NCBI GenBank assembly: GCA_905250115.1
Contig: CAJNOI010000031.1
Coordinates: forward strand, 467,278-531,277
Source of the DNA: Adineta steineri
Taxonomy: Eukaryota; Rotifera; Eurotatoria; Adinetida; Adinetidae
Direction of reading: 5' to 3'
Length of the DNA stretch: 64,000 nucleotides
The position numbers and the translations under genes were made by a program. Positions 62,940-64,000 of the stretch are shown here, in pieces. A model generated the notes under the pieces. It saw nothing but the letters and a program-made list of their open reading frames with translations. It did not search any database and was not told the DNA's origin. Each line of letters starts with the position of its first letter. The stretch's first letter is position 1.

Positions 62940-63535
62940 CTATTGTTCCATTGTAACTTCTTTAACAGCGTTATGAATACCAGTTGGAAATAAAAGTGCT
63001 AAACGTCTTTGACGTAAACTTTGTTCTTTTTCAAAGATTTCTTGAACCTGTTTAATTTTTTCTTCATCAATTATCATTTTTTTAGCTGCTGCATAGATTG
63101 CTGTTATTTTCTCCGGTGTTAATTCATTACCAGCTGCTGCAGCACAGAATCCATCATAAAAAAGCCATAATTGACCATATTTAGCATGTTCAAGACCACT
63201 TTTTGAGTGATATGGAACTGTACCATCTTCCATATTCGGTTTAAATTTATCAGCTAAATCTAATACTTCATCTGGTACACCTTTCAATAGAGAAAAACAA
63301 AACGTTTTTTTTATTAAATATAATTTCGAATAATATTTTATAAACCTGTAGCAGATAAATATCCTGTAACCCAATTTCGTGTTTCGTCAGTTACTTTTCC
63401 ATCAGCTGCTGCTACTTTTATAACACCTTTTGCATGAGCAAGATCAGCATAAAATTTTCGTTTTGTTTCTCCTTTATGACCATATTTTTCTTGATGCATC
63501 CATTCGGTGACTAATTGACGAGTACCTTCAGTCAT
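62940..63535 (-). CDS. small helical protein with TerB/DjlA-like segment
   Basis: Two exons on the minus strand, 63346-63535 and 62940-63280 (intron 65 nt), 176 residues ending in TAG. The N-terminal half is helical with VIKVAAADGKVTDETRNWV, close to the 'A.ADG.v...E..wi' pattern of TerB/DjlA-type alpha-helical domains that often bind metal or membrane partners. The second half has AKYGQLWLFYDGFCAAAAGNELTPEKI, a second copy of a similar helix-(D/N)EL-helix pattern, and a Lys/Glu/Gln-rich tail. There is no signal peptide or membrane segment. The family assignment is tentative; I know of no function. Confidence 0.7.
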
Positions 63536-63946
63536 TCTATTTAATAATAAAAAAATAAGCGTTCAATCGTAACTTTTAAATAATACGGGAGTACATACTT
63601 AATATTAATCGAATTATTTGGGTATAGCTTGTATTTTATACACAAAGAAACGAAACAAAATGAAGATACACTCGAATAGGTTAACGACAAAGTAAAAAAA
63701 TGATCGGTGAAATCAATCATGCAGAACGGCTTATTTTTTTCTTAGTAGCGGTGATGTGTATAATACTAAACCACGCGTTGTAAAGAACAGTAATCGGTTA
63801 ATATATGAAAAACATATTATTCTTGTCTTAAAAAATAACGATTATTTTTATTGAAAAAAGAAGTTATATTTTGTAGAATTTTTATTCACATATTAGAATG
63901 TTCAAAGAAAAAAAAAATTCATGTAATCCATTCAATGAATTACATT
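63536..63946. other. non-coding spacer
   Basis: AT-rich; promoter of the TerB-like gene and 3' end of the next gene. Nothing else seen. Confidence 0.45.
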
Positions 63947-64000
63947 TTAATTCATAGGACCACGTACTGAATTTTGATATGGTCCTGGTTGTCTAAAACT
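63947..64000 (-). CDS. C-terminal end of a gene running off the window
   Basis: On the minus strand the last 17 codons before a TAA read SFRQPGPYQNSVRGPMN, with normal codon usage. The rest lies beyond the right edge. Identity unknown. Confidence 0.35.
   Translation of the reverse strand, partial: SFRQPGPYQNSVRGPMN

Overview
This 64 kb window is nuclear DNA of a small, compact, AT-rich animal genome. Genes are split by short (about 50-70 nt) GT-AG introns, coding exons use AT-ending codons, and there are no prokaryotic operons, rRNAs or tRNAs. The metazoan gene set (calcineurin A, a Na+/Ca2+ exchanger, a heterotrimeric G-protein gamma subunit, SS18 family, TPRG1L, DNAJB9), together with B-box/coiled-coil proteins, an F-box-like LRR protein and bacterial-type enzymes, fits a bdelloid rotifer best, possibly Rotaria or a relative. 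This assignment is inference from gene content and style, not from a database match.

Layout. 0-0.9 kb: a small secreted protein. 0.9-5.6 kb: a long non-coding stretch leading to calcineurin A (5.6-8.2 kb). 9-12.7 kb: two convergent B-box proteins with a small membrane protein between them. 14.5-17.4 kb: two uncharacterised small proteins flanking an ER J-domain protein (DNAJB9/ERdj4). 17.4-24.6 kb: a gene-poor stretch with one MITE-like inverted-repeat element. 24.6-28.2 kb: Na+/Ca2+ exchanger, convergent with an SLC10-type transporter (28.4-30.0 kb) that carries one in-frame stop. 31-34.3 kb: a small protein 31 bp behind a G-gamma gene, then a multicopper oxidase. 35.9-43.9 kb is gene-dense: TPRG1L-like, tandem SS18L2-like and SS18-like genes, lipoyl synthase, a polypeptide GalNAc-transferase and uracil-DNA glycosylase. 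44.1-48.3 kb: a Rap-GAP protein and a Ser/Pro/His-rich protein. 50-52.9 kb: two genes of bacterial type, a double-ACT-like protein and a homologue of the CAI-1/LAI-1 autoinducer synthases CqsA/LqsA. 54-55.6 kb: a decayed multi-exon gene. 57.4-60.7 kb: an F-box-like/LRR gene made of a tandem array of 84-nt exons with 57-nt introns (141-bp period). 61.9-64 kb: an uncharacterised gene, a TerB/DjlA-like helical protein and the end of one more gene.

The most interesting item is the CqsA/LqsA-like gene. An animal-type intron and an N-terminal exon resembling a mitochondrial presequence have been added to a bacterial quorum-sensing autoinducer synthase fold with its PLP lysine and DESHS motif intact. 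A second bacterial-type gene lies 0.7 kb away on the same strand. Next come the exon/intron LRR array, in which every unit is 141 bp (a multiple of three), and the SLC10 gene broken by a single TAA.

Two functional themes can be seen. One is calcium and signalling (calcineurin, NCX, G-gamma, Rap-GAP); the two calcium genes both sit behind unusually long non-coding upstream regions. The other is housekeeping (lipoate synthesis, base-excision repair, ER folding, O-glycosylation). All exon boundaries given were read by eye from splice consensus and checked for reading-frame continuity; none has transcript support here.
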